DNA of 6,479 nucleotides, taken from NCBI GenBank assembly GCA_007131895.1, contig SLPR01000407.1, positions 1 to 6,479 on the forward strand, written 5' to 3'. Of this stretch, positions 5,884 to 6,479 are shown in pieces (within the stretch, counting starts at the first letter, position 1; each line of letters starts with the position of its first letter). The notes under the pieces are model-generated. The model ran no database searches. It was given only the letters and a program-made list of their open reading frames with translations, and was not told where the DNA came from. The DNA is from Bacteroidales bacterium. GTDB lineage: Bacteria > Bacteroidota > Bacteroidia > Bacteroidales > UBA7960. Both the position numbers and the translations under genes were made by a program.

Positions 5884-6336
5884 ATGAAATTCAACATCAA
5901 TCTCTTGTTGGCGATCATTTTCATCGCCCTATCCATCTGGCTCAGCTTTACGGTAAAACAAGCCAATGAAAAACTGTTTCAGACAGAAACCAAAATGAAG
6001 GTCATGGAACAGGAATTGAATGTCAGCAAGTACCAGGCAGATATTCTGCTGGAAGCTCTGGAATTGAACATCGGCAAAGCGCCGCTTCCTACTCGTCTGA
6101 CGACTCCAAGTCTTTTGACGAGTAATCACACCACTGTTAATACTGGTAATGCCAGCTTGCAGAACCTACTTTACCTCAAAGCCCACGCCTGTTCGCCGTG
6201 CAATATGCCGGTCATAGAGGGAATTATCAATGCTGCATCCGGTAATCGCAAATTTCAGATTGCTTCCCACACTTCCAACCGCCATTTTGTTCAACCCGTA
6301 TTACAAAAAATGGCATGGAGGAAAGTGAAAGGGTAA
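5884..6336 (+). CDS. Membrane-anchored thioredoxin-like protein, frameshifted (N-terminal part)
   Basis: The frame reads 150 residues. Residues about 5-24 are a single membrane segment (INLLLAIIFIALSIWLSF), probably an uncleaved anchor. Residues about 25-60 form a probable coiled coil (EKLFQTETKMKVMEQELNVS). Residues 61-95 are a linker that includes the palindromic repeat (70-80), and HACSPCNMPV (101-110) carries a C-x-x-C motif after a short hydrophobic strand (LLYLKA), as in thioredoxin-fold proteins. The last eight residues (MAWRKVKG) look out of frame: one extra A in the tract 6305-6310 would continue the protein as LQKNGMEESERVNW. The gene is therefore probably inactivated, slippery, or affected by a sequencing error. 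It would face the periplasm and act in thiol exchange or as a redox-inactive binder. It starts 10 nt after propeller copy 4, so it belongs to the same operon. Confidence 0.7.
   Translation: MKFNINLLLAIIFIALSIWLSFTVKQANEKLFQTETKMKVMEQELNVSKYQADILLEALELNIGKAPLPTRLTTPSLLTSNHTTVNTGNASLQNLLYLKAHACSPCNMPVIEGIINAASGNRKFQIASHTSNRHFVQPVLQKMAWRKVKG
6091..6123. repeat. 33-nt palindromic repeat inside a coding region
   Basis: ACTCGTCTGACGACT (6091-6105), loop CCA, and AGTCTTTTGACGAGT (6109-6123) align base for base with the intergenic palindromes, the second arm having three mismatches to perfect pairing. The element starts on a codon boundary and is exactly 11 codons, read as TRLTTPSLLTS. It lies between the coiled coil and the C-S-P-C domain, a place where extra residues are tolerable. 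Confidence 0.85.
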
Positions 6337-6479
6337 ACTGGCTTACCCATAAACTCTATGATTACGATCACCCGGTGTATGATACCGAATTACTGTTTGT
6401 TGATGCAAAAGGTTTTGTTCTGGGGGTTCTGCCCCTCGAACTGCTCAAGGAAAGGGAGTTGTTTGCATCGTGGCTTGCA
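6309..6479 (+). pseudogene. C-terminal part of the thioredoxin-like protein, shifted frame, runs off window
   Basis: This frame is open for 57 codons to the window edge. It begins NGMEESERVNWLTHKLYD, then reads YDTELLFVDAKGFVLGVLPL and ends LLKERELFASWLA. The pattern TELLFVDAKGFVLG is what is expected of the late beta-strand hairpin of a thioredoxin fold (strand, turn, strand), followed by the closing helix. It therefore completes the domain begun by the C-S-P-C motif upstream. An ATG at 6315 in this frame could be called as a separate start, but there is no signal peptide and the residues before it already fit the family, so a frameshift in one gene is the better explanation. Confidence 0.65.
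6454..6478 (+). repeat. 25-bp direct repeat (second copy)
   Basis: This stretch, beginning GGGAGTTGTT and ending GTGGCTTGC, is identical to 4380-4404. Here it encodes part of the C-terminal helix (ELFASWL) of the thioredoxin-like protein. The window ends one base later, so the true extent of the repeat cannot be seen. Confidence 0.8.

Noticed and set aside
6315..6479. Independent gene starting at ATG 6315
   Set aside because: It lacks a signal or separate start region, and the upstream frame joins to it with a single A, completing a thioredoxin-like fold. A frameshifted single gene is more likely.

Overview
This AT-rich window looks like a chromosomal stretch from a member of the Bacteroidota. 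The evidence is four consecutive lipoproteins with short signal peptides ending in Ser-Cys lipoboxes, all of the 6-bladed beta-propeller / BF3164-like type typical of that phylum, the lack of clear Shine-Dalgarno sequences, and one exact match to the Bacteroidota -7 promoter motif TAnnTTTG. Genus cannot be read from the sequence.

Layout: 1-530 has no convincing gene but holds two inverted repeats, a cluster of palindromic repeats, a candidate promoter (403-410) and a degenerate 7-bp tandem repeat. Then come four plus-strand lipoprotein genes, at 531-1646, 1769-2788, 3197-4339 and 4617-5873. Each carries the G-x-G-P-G-E signature or a variant of it about 85-125 residues from the N-terminus. 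A hairpin-plus-T-tract terminator sits directly on the stop codon of the third gene. The fourth gene is followed after only 10 nt by a membrane-anchored protein with a coiled coil and a thioredoxin-like C-S-P-C motif (from 5884). That gene is broken by an apparent one-base loss in an A tract (6305-6310), and its C-terminal half continues in another frame to the window edge.

The most unusual content is a family of 33-bp palindromes (two 15-nt arms and a 3-nt loop). They occur singly or as 49-bp tandem units in three intergenic regions (about 147-233, 1695-1743, 2802-2943). One copy lies inside the thioredoxin-like gene (6091-6123), where it is exactly 11 codons long, in frame, and sits in the linker between coiled coil and catalytic domain. 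A second unusual signal is a 25-bp exact match between 4380-4404, just after the third gene, and 6454-6478 in the 3' part of the thioredoxin-like gene. It suggests that a second copy of the thioredoxin-like gene once followed the third propeller gene.

Working model (inference): the locus grew by duplication of a unit made of a propeller lipoprotein and a membrane-tethered thiol protein, then diverged, partly decayed, and was peppered with small palindromic repeats. The propellers are probably envelope proteins of unknown ligand. No CRISPR array, transposase, tRNA or rRNA was found.
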